Below are positions 48,514-57,372 of a stretch of DNA of 64,000 nucleotides, one piece after another. The position numbers were made by a program, and so were the translations under genes. The notes beneath the pieces are model-generated. The model had not been told where the DNA came from, did not search any database, and saw only the letters and a program-made list of their open reading frames with translations. Numbering within the stretch: position 1 is the stretch's first letter; every line of letters starts with the position of its first letter. Source of the stretch: Thiomicrorhabdus immobilis (GTDB taxonomy: Bacteria > Pseudomonadota > Gammaproteobacteria > Thiomicrospirales > Thiomicrospiraceae). The stretch spans positions 744,001 to 808,000 of the forward strand of contig NZ_AP024202.1 of NCBI RefSeq assembly GCF_021654855.1, given 5' to 3'.

Positions 48514-50115
48514 TTGATTTCAACAGCCAATATCACCATGCAGTTTGGTGAAAAACCTCTTTTTGAAAATATCTCAGTTAAATTCGGTGGCGGCAAACGT
48601 TACGGTTTAATCGGCGCAAACGGTTGCGGTAAATCTACCTTTATGAAAATTTTAGGGGGCGATTTAGAGCAAACTTCAGGTACGGTGAGCATTGACGAAA
48701 ATGAGCGTGTTGGTAAGTTAAAACAGGACCAGTTCGCCTACGAACAATACAGTGTTATCGACACGGTGATTATGGGCCAGCCCGAACTTTGGGAAGTGAA
48801 AAAAGAGCGTGACCGTATCTATAGCTTACCTGCCATGTCAGAAACCGAAGGGATGCTGGTTGCCGATTTAGAAGTACAGTTTGGTGAAATGGACGGTTAT
48901 ACGGCCGAGTCGCGTGCCGGTGAGTTGCTAATGGGCTTGGAGATTCCGGTAGAACAGCATTATGGTCCAATGAGTGAAGTGGCTCCAGGTTGGAAATTAC
49001 GTGTGTTATTGGCACAAGCCCTGTTCGCCGACCCGGATATTTTGTTATTGGATGAGCCTACCAACAACTTGGACATCAACACTATCCGCTGGTTGGAAAA
49101 CATTTTGAACGAACGTAAAAGCACCATGATCATCATCTCGCATGATAGACACTTCTTGAACAGTGTCTGTACCCATATGGCAGATTTGGATTATGGTGAG
49201 CTGCGTATTTACCCTGGTAACTACGATGAATACATGACCGCTTCGACCATGGCTCGAGAGCAGTTATTGTCGGATAACGCTAAGAAGCAGGCGCAGATCA
49301 ATGAACTAAAAACCTTCGTGAGCCGTTTCTCAGCCAACGCATCAAAAGCCAAGCAGGCGACTTCGCGTGCTAAGTTGATTGATAAAATCGAACTTTCGGA
49401 AGTGAAAGCGTCTAGTCGTGTGAATCCGTTCATTCGTTTTGAACAGGATAAGAAACTGTTCCGTTTGGCGTTAGAGATTGAAAACTTGGGCAAAACCTAT
49501 GATAACGATGGTGAGCCTAATGAAGTGCTGAAAAACCTGAATTTAATGCTGGAAGTGGAAGAGCGTTTGGCGGTATTAGGGGCTAACGGTATCGGTAAAA
49601 CCACCTTGCTAAAATGTTTGGTGGGTGATGAACAGCCGACTACGGGGGTGGTCAAATGGTCTGAAAACGTCAAAATCGGTTACTATGCGCAGGATCACGC
49701 GCACGATTTTGAAGAAGACCTATCTTTGCTTGAATGGATGGCTCAATGGAAACAAGAGAGTGATGATGAGCAAGCGTTGCGTGCTGTTTTAGGTCGTTTG
49801 CTGTTCTCTCAAAAAGATATCGATAAGTCGGTTAAGGTGCTGTCCGGTGGTGAGCAAGGCCGCATGTTGTTCGGTAAGCTGATGCTGCAAAAGCCGAACG
49901 TCTTGATCATGGATGAGCCAACCAACCACTTGGATATGGAATCGATTGAATCATTAAACCTGGCGATGGAAAACTTCCCAGGAACGATTATCTTTGTCTC
50001 GCATGACCGAGAGTTCGTTTCGTCGATTGCCACCCGTCTACTGATTCTAAAAGAAGATGGCATAGAAGATTTCCGTGGTGATTACGAGTCTTATCTGCAA
50101 ACTCAAGAGTCGTAA
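48514..50115 (+). CDS. ybiT: ABC-F family ATPase YbiT
   Basis: About 533 residues: two ABC ATPase domains and no membrane part. The first Walker A is GANGCGKST with [11 protein letters not shown], the second GANGIGKTT with [11 protein letters not shown]; each has its signature. The sequence follows E. coli YbiT very closely. TTG 48514 is chosen as the start because AAGGA lies about 8 bases upstream and the protein then begins [11 protein letters not shown] as YbiT does; the ATG at 48454 would add 20 unrelated residues. ABC-F proteins act on stalled ribosomes. Confidence 0.95.
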   Translation: MISTANITMQFGEKPLFENISVKFGGGKRYGLIGANGCGKSTFMKILGGDLEQTSGTVSIDENERVGKLKQDQFAYEQYSVIDTVIMGQPELWEVKKERDRIYSLPAMSETEGMLVADLEVQFGEMDGYTAESRAGELLMGLEIPVEQHYGPMSEVAPGWKLRVLLAQALFADPDILLLDEPTNNLDINTIRWLENILNERKSTMIIISHDRHFLNSVCTHMADLDYGELRIYPGNYDEYMTASTMAREQLLSDNAKKQAQINELKTFVSRFSANASKAKQATSRAKLIDKIELSEVKASSRVNPFIRFEQDKKLFRLALEIENLGKTYDNDGEPNEVLKNLNLMLEVEERLAVLGANGIGKTTLLKCLVGDEQPTTGVVKWSENVKIGYYAQDHAHDFEEDLSLLEWMAQWKQESDDEQALRAVLGRLLFSQKDIDKSVKVLSGGEQGRMLFGKLMLQKPNVLIMDEPTNHLDMESIESLNLAMENFPGTIIFVSHDREFVSSIATRLLILKEDGIEDFRGDYESYLQTQES

Positions 50116-50158
50116 TATTCAACAGAAAAATCAAGTTGAGCATCAAGTTGCTTAATAG

Positions 50159-50194
50159 AGCCCGCTGGTTTATCGAAACTAAGCGGGCTTTTTT
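50159..50194 (+). terminator. Terminator after ybiT
   Basis: AGCCCGCT (50159-50166) and AGCGGGCT (50182-50189), with an inner GTTT/AAAC pairing and a following T-run. Confidence 0.85.
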
Positions 50195-50239
50195 ATAGCG
50201 AACAGGTCAATCGATTTAAGGCCTTTTGTTTGATTCTTT

Positions 50240-52987
50240 TTAAAGGTTCTGTTCAGCTTTTTCTGTTTTGTTATTTGGTGGAATTGGATAGAGATAACCT
50301 ATAACCAACAAAATACCACCGACAGCAATAAAACTCACAATTCTCGCAATGCTACCGCTACTGGCTAAATCGATAGTGAATACTTTCAACAGTACCAAGC
50401 CCAATAAAGCGCTTCCGGCAATCCACAAGGTTCGGCTTTGAATCTTGTTCGAGACACTGATAATGATAAATCCTAACAAACTCCAGCTAATGGATAAGGT
50501 CGCTTGGGTAAGAATGGAGTGCATCCAAGCATGCGGGTTATAGCTGACAGCAAACCAATGATGTAGAGTTCTTAATAGCATCGCATTAAATGCTAAAAAA
50601 CCGACCAGGCCTGCTAGATATGGTCCCCAAATAGTTATCTTTAACCAGTTTTGCCGCTCTGGCAGTTTCCACCATTGTAAAATCACCATTAGAGAGACTA
50701 GGCTAACGAAATCTAACAGGTTTAAAACCGGTATATAGGGCATAAAGCTTGCGCCACCAGGCGATTGCAGGTTTAAGCTTAAATTCCAGATAACAATGAT
50801 GCCAATGGTTGGCCAAGCAATCAAATTGCGATATAAACTTTTATGGCTTTTAAAAGGCCAAAACTTCGCTTTAACAATTAAGTAGATGGCCAACACAAGC
50901 GGTAAAATCAGCATTAAGCCGCTTTGCGTAATCCAATCATTATAATATTCTTGGGCAAGCCACTGAGATTCATAACTCAATAAGCCTAAAAACAGTGCGA
51001 AGCTTAAGGCGTGCAAGGTTGTTGGGTTATTTAATTGTGTTTTAAGGTTAGATTCAAACCAGTATAGAATTCGATAGAAAAGATAGGCGTTGAGTAACCA
51101 GCCCCAAACGGCGTAATTGGCAAAAGGGTGGGGCTGGGAATCGATATTCAAGCCAATCATGATTGCAAGTAGGATGAGCCATCCTAAACGGCCATGTTGC
51201 AGGGTTGTCCATTGATAACGCACCTCAATTCGAGTGACGATAATGGCACTTAGGGCGAGGTGTAGTAGTAATATGATTAAAGAATATTCTCTTGGAATAA
51301 AAGCCTCTATTTCTCGCCAAGCGCTGGTGAACCACCAAGTAAGTCCCCATAAAAGCAGTATGATATCAATCCCTTGATAACTTTTTGAAAGCTGATGTTG
51401 CGCTTTGAATAAGAAAAAAGCACTGAACAGTGAAGAGAGGGCGATCATCATGCCGCCCATAAAATAAGGGTTTAGGATAGCAATATCATGCGCCTGAAGG
51501 TTCAATGAAACCTCCAATACATAAAGCAGGCTCGCCCCTAATAAAACCATTAAACCAAATGCCAAACTCAGGGTTCTTTGTTGGCGAAGGCTAATCCAGA
51601 TAACGCCAGCTCCTTCAATCGCCCAAGCAGCCGAACTCCAGTTATTATCGAATGCAAGCGGAATGGTGAGCGTAAAGAAGATAACGCTTAACGCAAAAAA
51701 AGCCTGGTATAAGGTTTGCAGTTCGGCACGGTTTTTTTGGTAGAAAAAGCCTGCCAATACAAGATAAAAAGCACCTAGACTCAAGGTGCTGTAGGCGATG
51801 CCATAGGCAAAAGGTTCAACCAAAATTGCCTGAATGGTTGCACCGATAATCGGTGGACCAAACAGCAGTGTGCCGTCTACCAGGCCTTTTAAATTAGGCG
51901 GCTGTTTTAAGGCGTGAAGAATGGAAATGACCACATACAATAAGAAGAATAAGATCAAGAAGAACTCGGTACTGGCAAAATGGTCGGTTTGGTATTTCAG
52001 TACCCCCCAGATAACCCCGATAATAAAGGTCATAACAAAACCAAGCAGGTTCAACTCGCGCCAAGATTTAAACCAAGCGATGACAAAGATGCTGAAATTC
52101 AACAGTGCATAATAACTAAATAGAACAATGTGGTTGCCTTCTCCGGTAGAGGCCACTATTGGAGCTAAAAAGCCGCCCGCCGCACCAATAAATGCGAGTA
52201 CTTTGGCATCTTGATAAAGTGCCAACAGTAAAGCGATTGCCATAATGACAATCAGTAAAACAAAGCCTAGCTCAACCGAAACCACATCATAAAGTTTAAA
52301 TGAGGTATAGGCGGTTAAATAGAGAATGGCGACCGAACCTCCTTGTAACACCAAGGCGTAAAGCGGATTTTTGTACCGTAATCGCCAACCTAGATAACCG
52401 AGTGCGGATGCACCCATCGCCACAAAAGTCAGTCGGAACTCTATGGGCAGTAAGCTGTTATCGGCGGCGTATTTAAGCAAGAAGGCCACTCCAAAAAACA
52501 GCACCACAATACCGGCTTTAACGGTGAGATTTCCTGTGGTGGTAAATTCAATTAAGCGGTTAAGCCATTGATTGGTTTGGGGAGCCTTAGGAAGATTTTC
52601 AAAGCGTGTTTCAGTGAGAGATGGTTGAGTTTTCAGTGCCGGCTTTTCTTCTGTTTGCGTGTCAGTTTCCCAGGGGGATTGCAAACGTTTACTGTGCTCG
52701 ATATCGGCAGAGATGCTGTCATCAACGGGCGGTTCTTCTATGAGTGAACTATCGGGCTTGGTCTCTTTTGTGTTCTCTGTTTTTAATGGCTGGGTGTTTG
52801 CGGCATCGGGCGTGATGTTTTTTTGGTTAAGTAACGTTAACTCTTGTTTGAGATTTCTCAGTTGTTTATGAATATTCTTGTTTTCAAAAAACAGGTATAA
52901 AACCAATAGCGCCAAAAAAGCGTAAGAGAAACTTTCGCTCATCAATACGCTAATCAATAATCCGATGGTTATTAATATCTCAGCCAT
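50240..52987 (-). CDS. Large DUF2339-type polytopic membrane protein
   Basis: 915 residues. N-terminal helix (about 3-32), then a coiled-coil stretch (about 36-60) and a charged linker to about 135, then more than 20 hydrophobic helices running almost to the C-terminus. The segment LTVKAGIVVLFFGVAFLLKYAADNSLLPIEFRL (quoted in part) is typical of DUF2339 proteins. The role of the family is unknown; the number of helices suggests transport or envelope assembly. It is monocistronic on the minus strand. Confidence 0.85.
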   Translation of the reverse strand: MAEILITIGLLISVLMSESFSYAFLALLVLYLFFENKNIHKQLRNLKQELTLLNQKNITPDAANTQPLKTENTKETKPDSSLIEEPPVDDSISADIEHSKRLQSPWETDTQTEEKPALKTQPSLTETRFENLPKAPQTNQWLNRLIEFTTTGNLTVKAGIVVLFFGVAFLLKYAADNSLLPIEFRLTFVAMGASALGYLGWRLRYKNPLYALVLQGGSVAILYLTAYTSFKLYDVVSVELGFVLLIVIMAIALLLALYQDAKVLAFIGAAGGFLAPIVASTGEGNHIVLFSYYALLNFSIFVIAWFKSWRELNLLGFVMTFIIGVIWGVLKYQTDHFASTEFFLILFFLLYVVISILHALKQPPNLKGLVDGTLLFGPPIIGATIQAILVEPFAYGIAYSTLSLGAFYLVLAGFFYQKNRAELQTLYQAFFALSVIFFTLTIPLAFDNNWSSAAWAIEGAGVIWISLRQQRTLSLAFGLMVLLGASLLYVLEVSLNLQAHDIAILNPYFMGGMMIALSSLFSAFFLFKAQHQLSKSYQGIDIILLLWGLTWWFTSAWREIEAFIPREYSLIILLLHLALSAIIVTRIEVRYQWTTLQHGRLGWLILLAIMIGLNIDSQPHPFANYAVWGWLLNAYLFYRILYWFESNLKTQLNNPTTLHALSFALFLGLLSYESQWLAQEYYNDWITQSGLMLILPLVLAIYLIVKAKFWPFKSHKSLYRNLIAWPTIGIIVIWNLSLNLQSPGGASFMPYIPVLNLLDFVSLVSLMVILQWWKLPERQNWLKITIWGPYLAGLVGFLAFNAMLLRTLHHWFAVSYNPHAWMHSILTQATLSISWSLLGFIIISVSNKIQSRTLWIAGSALLGLVLLKVFTIDLASSGSIARIVSFIAVGGILLVIGYLYPIPPNNKTEKAEQNL

Positions 52988-53066
52988 AATTCCTCACAAC
53001 AAAAACAGAAATGTAAGTTTCGATTCTTATTTAAACATAGAGTGCGGTTTTTAGCATATATGGATT

Positions 53067-53082
53067 TAACCAGGCCTGGTTA
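53067..53082. repeat. TAACCAGGCCTGGTTA palindrome
   Basis: A 16-base perfect palindrome with the 12-mer core at 53069-53080, in the gap between the DUF2339 gene start and the peptide cluster. Confidence 0.85.
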
Positions 53083-53132
53083 GATTAAAACGGTTATCTG
53101 ATTAAGTTGGTTTTATGACATGAAAAATGAAG

Positions 53133-53165
53133 AAGCCCGTAAACACTTAAAGTGTTTACGGGCTT
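53133..53165 (-). terminator. Long hairpin terminator of the peptide cluster
   Basis: 16-base arms AAGCCCGTAAACACTT (53133-53148) and AAGTGTTTACGGGCTT (53150-53165) with a single-base gap, one of the strongest stems in the window. It lies about 90 bases past the last peptide stop. A second inverted repeat (CTTAGCCGCT near 53175, AGCGGCTAAG near 53214) lies between it and the last peptide gene. Confidence 0.8.
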
Positions 53166-53253
53166 TTATTGTTCTTAGCCGCTAGGCTAGGAGGAGAGAT
53201 AAAGAGGCATTTAAGCGGCTAAGAAACAAAGGGTGATAGGCTTTTAAACGAGA

Positions 53254-53388
53254 TTAAAAAACCATATCTAAATGCGGTGACCAATCTGGAATATAGATGC
53301 CAGCATCTTCATATTCAGCCATGTGGTGAGCGGATGCTACTGATGAAATTCCAAAAGTCAAAATCGCTGCTAATAGTACTTTTTTCAT
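53254..53388 (-). CDS. Secreted micro-peptide 1 of three (His-His start, HLDMVF end)
   Basis: A 44-residue gene product. The N-terminal 20 residues form a clear Sec signal (MKKVLLAAILTFGISS, cleavage after ASA). The predicted mature peptide begins HHMAEYEDAG, continues IYIPDW and ends SPHLDMVF. AAGGAAA sits about 8 bases before the ATG. Two paralogues lie just upstream in tandem with the same length, signal type and end. It is the last gene of the set, followed by a strong hairpin. I do not recognise the family. The acidic, His-rich mature peptide could bind a metal, but that is inference. Confidence 0.8.
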   Translation of the reverse strand: MKKVLLAAILTFGISSVASAHHMAEYEDAGIYIPDWSPHLDMVF

Positions 53389-53441
53389 GTTATTTCCTTT
53401 ATATTGCTTTTTGATAATTCAAATTTTAAAAGCGGCTCAAT

Positions 53442-53576
53442 TTAGAACACTAGTTCTAAATGTCCTGAGTTGTCATTGATGTTTCCACCGGCGTTATCGC
53501 TTGGTGAATTATGATGAGCCGAAGCGGTGGTTACTAATCCAAAGGTTAATAAAGCGGCTAAAAATACTTTTTTCAT
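53442..53576 (-). CDS. Secreted micro-peptide 2 of three (divergent middle copy)
   Basis: Also 44 residues with a signal (MKKVFLAALLTFGLVTT, cleavage after ASA). The mature peptide starts HHNSPSDNAGGNIND and ends SGHLELVF. It keeps the His-His start, the (D/N)AG near position 9 and the HL-acidic-aliphatic-VF end, but the middle is Gly/Asn-rich instead of carrying the IPD and aromatic residues of its neighbours. TAGGAT is a plausible ribosome site. Spacing is 53 bases to copy 1 and 48 bases to copy 3. Keeping only the ends points to functional ends with a variable centre. Confidence 0.78.
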   Translation of the reverse strand: MKKVFLAALLTFGLVTTASAHHNSPSDNAGGNINDNSGHLELVF

Positions 53577-53624
53577 TGTTCTATCCTATTTTTTATTAAG
53601 TCTATATATCTTTTGTTATTCAGG

Positions 53625-53759
53625 TTAAAAAACCATATCTAAATGTGGTGATGTATCAGGGATAAACTCACCTGCATCTGGGTTAGCGGCCATGTGGTGT
53701 GCTGAAGCGGCTGTACTGATTCCAAAAGTTAGTAGTGCTGCAAAAATAATCTTTTTCAT
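53625..53759 (-). CDS. Secreted micro-peptide 3 of three (first in transcript)
   Basis: 44 residues; the signal peptide MKKIIFAALLTFGISTA is cleaved after ASA. The mature peptide starts HHMAANPDAGEFIPD and ends SPHLDMVF, very close to copy 1. CAGGAAAAG is well spaced before the ATG. It is the first gene on the minus-strand transcript; two related 17-base inverted repeats lie about 155-210 bases upstream. Signal peptides of all three copies are nearly identical, indicating recent duplication or gene conversion. Confidence 0.8.
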   Translation of the reverse strand: MKKIIFAALLTFGISTAASAHHMAANPDAGEFIPDTSPHLDMVF

Positions 53760-54129
53760 GTTCTTTTCCTGTTAATAGCTTTTTTAAAAATTTACTAAGT
53801 TTCTTAATAGTTGGAGAAATGTGATTCACTCATTCTTTATACTTACTGAGTTTTGCATCACGCTTAATAAGATAAGGCTTTTATACGTTTAACTAGTTTA
53901 AGGATTTTCACTAAATGTTAAAAAGTTACATATCTTGATTTGCATATTAAATGTAAAAATATTACATGTCAAATATAATATGCATTATTTTTACAGTAAA
54001 TAGCCATTTTTTTAGTTAACTTTATGAAAGTAATGGGTTTTATGGATACGAAAAAAGATTTTTAGTGTTGGTGGAAACATTGAGAGGGGGATTTATTAAA
54101 GGTTTAACAAGAATTTAAATAATAAAAAA
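53760..54129 (-). other. Upstream control region of the peptide cluster
   Basis: 370 bases without coding frames, A/T-rich, between the first peptide gene and the terminator of the large lipoprotein gene. A TATAAA on the minus strand (complement of 53880-53885) is a possible -10 element. The two 17-base inverted repeats at 53915-53931 and 53951-53967 lie upstream of it. Confidence 0.5.
53915..53967. promoter_or_regulatory. Pair of 17-base inverted repeats, probable operators
   Basis: ATGTTAAAAAGTTACAT (53915-53931) and ATGTAAAAATATTACAT (53951-53967). Both have the form ATGT(T/A)A-N5-TTACAT; the second is a perfect inverted repeat, the first has one mismatch. They start 36 bases apart. The layout suggests two dimeric regulator sites upstream of the peptide promoter. 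The regulator is unknown. Confidence 0.5.
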
Positions 54130-54155
54130 GGCCATTACATATTAATGTAATGGCC
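54130..54155 (-). terminator. Terminator of the large lipoprotein gene
   Basis: GGCCATTACAT (54130-54140) and ATGTAATGGCC (54145-54155) with an ATTA loop; on the minus strand it runs into T residues. It separates the lipoprotein gene from the peptide cluster. Confidence 0.85.
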
Positions 54156-54224
54156 TGGTTTTAAGAATTAAGCCTTAATATTAGATGAATCTTAATAACT
54201 AAGGCTTAAGTTACTGACTCGCTA

Positions 54225-57191
54225 TTATTCAGGAACTTCTTCAGTGTAGTCTTTACGCTGAGCCCAAATGTCGCTACCTAATAGATAGTCTGCCGCACTA
54301 TCAGGTGCTTCTTCTGGGTCTAGTTCTTGTAACCAGATTGAGTAAAGTGTTTTACCATCAGGAGAAGCAATATTCTGTACCTCTTTCTCTTCAGCAACTG
54401 ATTGGGCAATCGCTTCATTCATGTCATCAACAGGTACTGCTGCATCAGGATTTGATGGTACTTTTTCCCAGGTGTCACCACCATCGGTTGAGCGAGTTAG
54501 GAATAAATCTTCCTCAATCCCCGTTCCCATTTCGACTGTTCCGTAGGTTATAAACACGGTATTTGGATCTCTAGTTTCTAACCCAGGAATCGCTTCAGAG
54601 GTTGGAATCAATCTTGGATCCAAGGTTGAAATGATGTTATTGGTAATGTTTGATACATTAAATGGAGTTGTCCAGTTTGTACCATTATTATCAGAACGAG
54701 TTACTGTAAAGTTGTTAGACAAGTGCCCAACCCCTGTTAAACGCCATGATGGGGTATATTCATAACCAATAAAGATAGTGTTGCCACTTAAGTAACCACG
54801 TGGAGAGAAGGTGTTCTCCCAGTTGTTTTCCCAAGTTGCATCATCTAAGTTAGCTTCACTCCAAGAACCCACGGTTCCTTCATCATCAACCGCAACGTGC
54901 GAGCTTAAGTTCCAGCTATTAGAAGGCCATGTTTCAGTACCCATAATGGCTGCCATATCTTCTTTGGTATTTAAGTTAGATACATCGTAACCACCTTTGG
55001 CTAAACGTAAATACATGTCAGAAGAGGCACCTTGGGTTTCAATTCCAGATTTATATAGAATTCCCCATAAATGCGCATCCGGAGCTATCGCATCAGTTCC
55101 TAGACCATCCGTTCCTAGAACATCTTTAGAATCAACTTGAGTAATCAATGTTAGACGACGGACGTTTTCAAGCACAGGTGTGCCATCTTCTTCATTGGGT
55201 CTAAGCTCATTAACAATTGTTCCCGCAGCAATTGGAGTTGGAGTTGTCATGTCAAAAGAGTGTACATAAGCGATTTTACCTTGGTCTTGAACCGGAATGG
55301 TATCTAAGGTTTCACTATTTGGAACCCCTGGTAAGCTGGTCGCTTCACCTTTTGTTTCTTCATAACCTAAGATAACTTTATTGCCAAATAGGCCAATAAT
55401 TGGTCGTGAAGCTCCTGTATCACCATTTAACAGCTGTTTTTCTACAATGTCAGGCGTATCGTTGTAAATTGCTCTGATTGGATCATCGTAGTTGCTAAAA
55501 CATTTACCGTTATCGCGGTCATCTTCACCAGGGGCAGCTGTAAAGGTACCATTGTCTGCACAAAGTTTTGCACAATATTGAGCACCTGTGCCATTGTCTA
55601 CGTTCTCTTGTAAACAGACTGCGTTATCACTGATTGGCACTGGCGTTGCAAAGCTATACAGTGCTTTTGGTTTTAAGGTTTCATTATCGGTATCAGGAGT
55701 GCCACCTATTTCTGCATTTGGGTCAGCAATATCAAATTTTTCCATTTCGATGTAGCTATACCAAATGTCGGTTTTATGATTTGTGGTTGCTCCACTCCAT
55801 CCTTCACCTGGACCAGAACCACTACCAGGTCGTAAACCATCTGGGTCTTCTTGCCATGAAAGTACAAAACCTGTTGTATCTGATGCAATCGTCACTTTGT
55901 TTGAATCACGACGACCAGAGGTTAATTGTTCAGGAGCAAACCAGTCAATATCGTGTTCTTCTTCATTTAACACACCACGAGCCACCCAAATACAACTAAA
56001 AGGTACTTCGTGAGCTTCAACGGTTTCTCCGGCATATTCTTCAATCCCTTCATAGTTGATTGTACCTTGAGGGCCATTGACTAAATATAAGTCGTCTGGA
56101 TAAGTGGTTTTACCATCTACAATAACCTGTTCAAGATTGGATGGGTTACCGCTTGGGCAAAACTTATCATTCCAAGCCACCAAGACTTTGTTACCTTCGG
56201 TTTTCATTGCAGGTTTAAAAGAGTGACCATAGTAAGGCAGTTTTTCACCGTTACCATAGTAGTCGACTTCAATAGATGAGTTTTCTGCCGTGTTTGAAAT
56301 ATTAACTGGTTTCCAGGTAGCTCCCTTATCAAGTGATAAGGCCACAAAGGTATCGGCAAAGTGTTCAATATCTGGAAGTTCAGAACTACCTGTTCCCATT
56401 AAAAAGTCACCTGTCATGGTGTCTGTATAGCTTACTAATAAGGGTCTTACTGCGGGTGCAGTATCATCTACAATGCCTGCGGCAGAAGTTTGTGCAGTAT
56501 GTAGCATCATGCTGGCAATGCTGTGACCGCCACTTCCCATCGCAGGGGTTCTAGAGATGTTCTTGTGTACAGTAATATCACCACTGATTGCGGAATCGAA
56601 ATGGTATTCAGCTTCCTGTTCCGTTACAACGTGATCATCTGTTGATTCTGTTTCGTCAACTACGGTTTGTAATATAGTGGCTAATTGAGTAGCAAAAGTT
56701 TCTGCTTCAGCAGGCGTCATCGCTGAAAAATCGATTTCATCCAAGTTGATGCCTTCATCATCCAACGCTTTTTCTAAAGCGGCAATGGATTCTTCTGTAA
56801 TGGTAATGCCATTTGAAGCTACACCATCACTATCCAAAGACTGTAATAAAACCAAAATATTCAACACTCGTTGGTCTAGAGTGGCATCAGGTCCAAAGAA
56901 ATCTTTTGGCGTCACGTCTTCTACCGAACCAAGTAATTGGCCTAGCCGAATCTTGTCACCAAGATAGAACGTTACCATGCTACCAGGTGCAAAATTGTAA
57001 TGACCACCATTTTCTGTTTTACCGTTGTATCGACCTTTATAGGTTAAGCCATCAACCGCCCCATCCACAAACGTCCCAACAGATGCTGAATCAGATGAAT
57101 CACTAGATGAACTATCAAAACAGCCTCCTAAAGTTCCACCAATTGCCATGGCAACAGCTATGGCAACCGGGTTTTTTAATAATTTTTTCAT
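54225..57191 (-). CDS. Very large Asp-box (BNR-like) surface lipoprotein
   Basis: About 988 residues. ATG 57191 is preferred over 57224 because AGAGG is properly spaced and the lipoprotein signal (MKKLLKNPVAIAVAM, lipobox TLGGC) starts there. After the Cys comes a Ser/Asp-rich tether, then VGTFVDGAVDGLTYKGRYNG. Asp-box motifs (S-x-D-x-G-x-x-W) occur as LDKGATWKP, DNNGTNWTT and TDGGDTWEK, indicating a sialidase-type beta-propeller. It is highly acidic. I recall similar proteins being named choice-of-anchor type, but a ligand is not known. It is divergent from the nitrilase-family gene and next to the micro-peptides. Confidence 0.75.
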   Translation of the reverse strand: MKKLLKNPVAIAVAMAIGGTLGGCFDSSSSDSSDSASVGTFVDGAVDGLTYKGRYNGKTENGGHYNFAPGSMVTFYLGDKIRLGQLLGSVEDVTPKDFFGPDATLDQRVLNILVLLQSLDSDGVASNGITITEESIAALEKALDDEGINLDEIDFSAMTPAEAETFATQLATILQTVVDETESTDDHVVTEQEAEYHFDSAISGDITVHKNISRTPAMGSGGHSIASMMLHTAQTSAAGIVDDTAPAVRPLLVSYTDTMTGDFLMGTGSSELPDIEHFADTFVALSLDKGATWKPVNISNTAENSSIEVDYYGNGEKLPYYGHSFKPAMKTEGNKVLVAWNDKFCPSGNPSNLEQVIVDGKTTYPDDLYLVNGPQGTINYEGIEEYAGETVEAHEVPFSCIWVARGVLNEEEHDIDWFAPEQLTSGRRDSNKVTIASDTTGFVLSWQEDPDGLRPGSGSGPGEGWSGATTNHKTDIWYSYIEMEKFDIADPNAEIGGTPDTDNETLKPKALYSFATPVPISDNAVCLQENVDNGTGAQYCAKLCADNGTFTAAPGEDDRDNGKCFSNYDDPIRAIYNDTPDIVEKQLLNGDTGASRPIIGLFGNKVILGYEETKGEATSLPGVPNSETLDTIPVQDQGKIAYVHSFDMTTPTPIAAGTIVNELRPNEEDGTPVLENVRRLTLITQVDSKDVLGTDGLGTDAIAPDAHLWGILYKSGIETQGASSDMYLRLAKGGYDVSNLNTKEDMAAIMGTETWPSNSWNLSSHVAVDDEGTVGSWSEANLDDATWENNWENTFSPRGYLSGNTIFIGYEYTPSWRLTGVGHLSNNFTVTRSDNNGTNWTTPFNVSNITNNIISTLDPRLIPTSEAIPGLETRDPNTVFITYGTVEMGTGIEEDLFLTRSTDGGDTWEKVPSNPDAAVPVDDMNEAIAQSVAEEKEVQNIASPDGKTLYSIWLQELDPEEAPDSAADYLLGSDIWAQRKDYTEEVPE

Positions 57192-57266
57192 AAAGCCTAT
57201 CCTCTTTATTGGTAATAAGTACAAATCCTCAGTAGATACTATATTTGTATAGTGATTGGGTATATA

Positions 57267-57282
57267 TCACCCTAGTGGGTGA
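57267..57282. promoter_or_regulatory. Inverted repeat between the lipoprotein and amidase genes
   Basis: TCACCC-TAGT-GGGTGA, perfect 6-base arms, in the 180-base divergent gap about 75 bases upstream of the lipoprotein start. A possible operator. Confidence 0.4.
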
Positions 57283-57372
57283 AATTAAAAATAATCGTTG
57301 AAAAAGTTGATTTAAAATAATTAAAAATAAAAGGTGGTAAATTTCGCTTAATTACAGGATTGATAAGAATAT

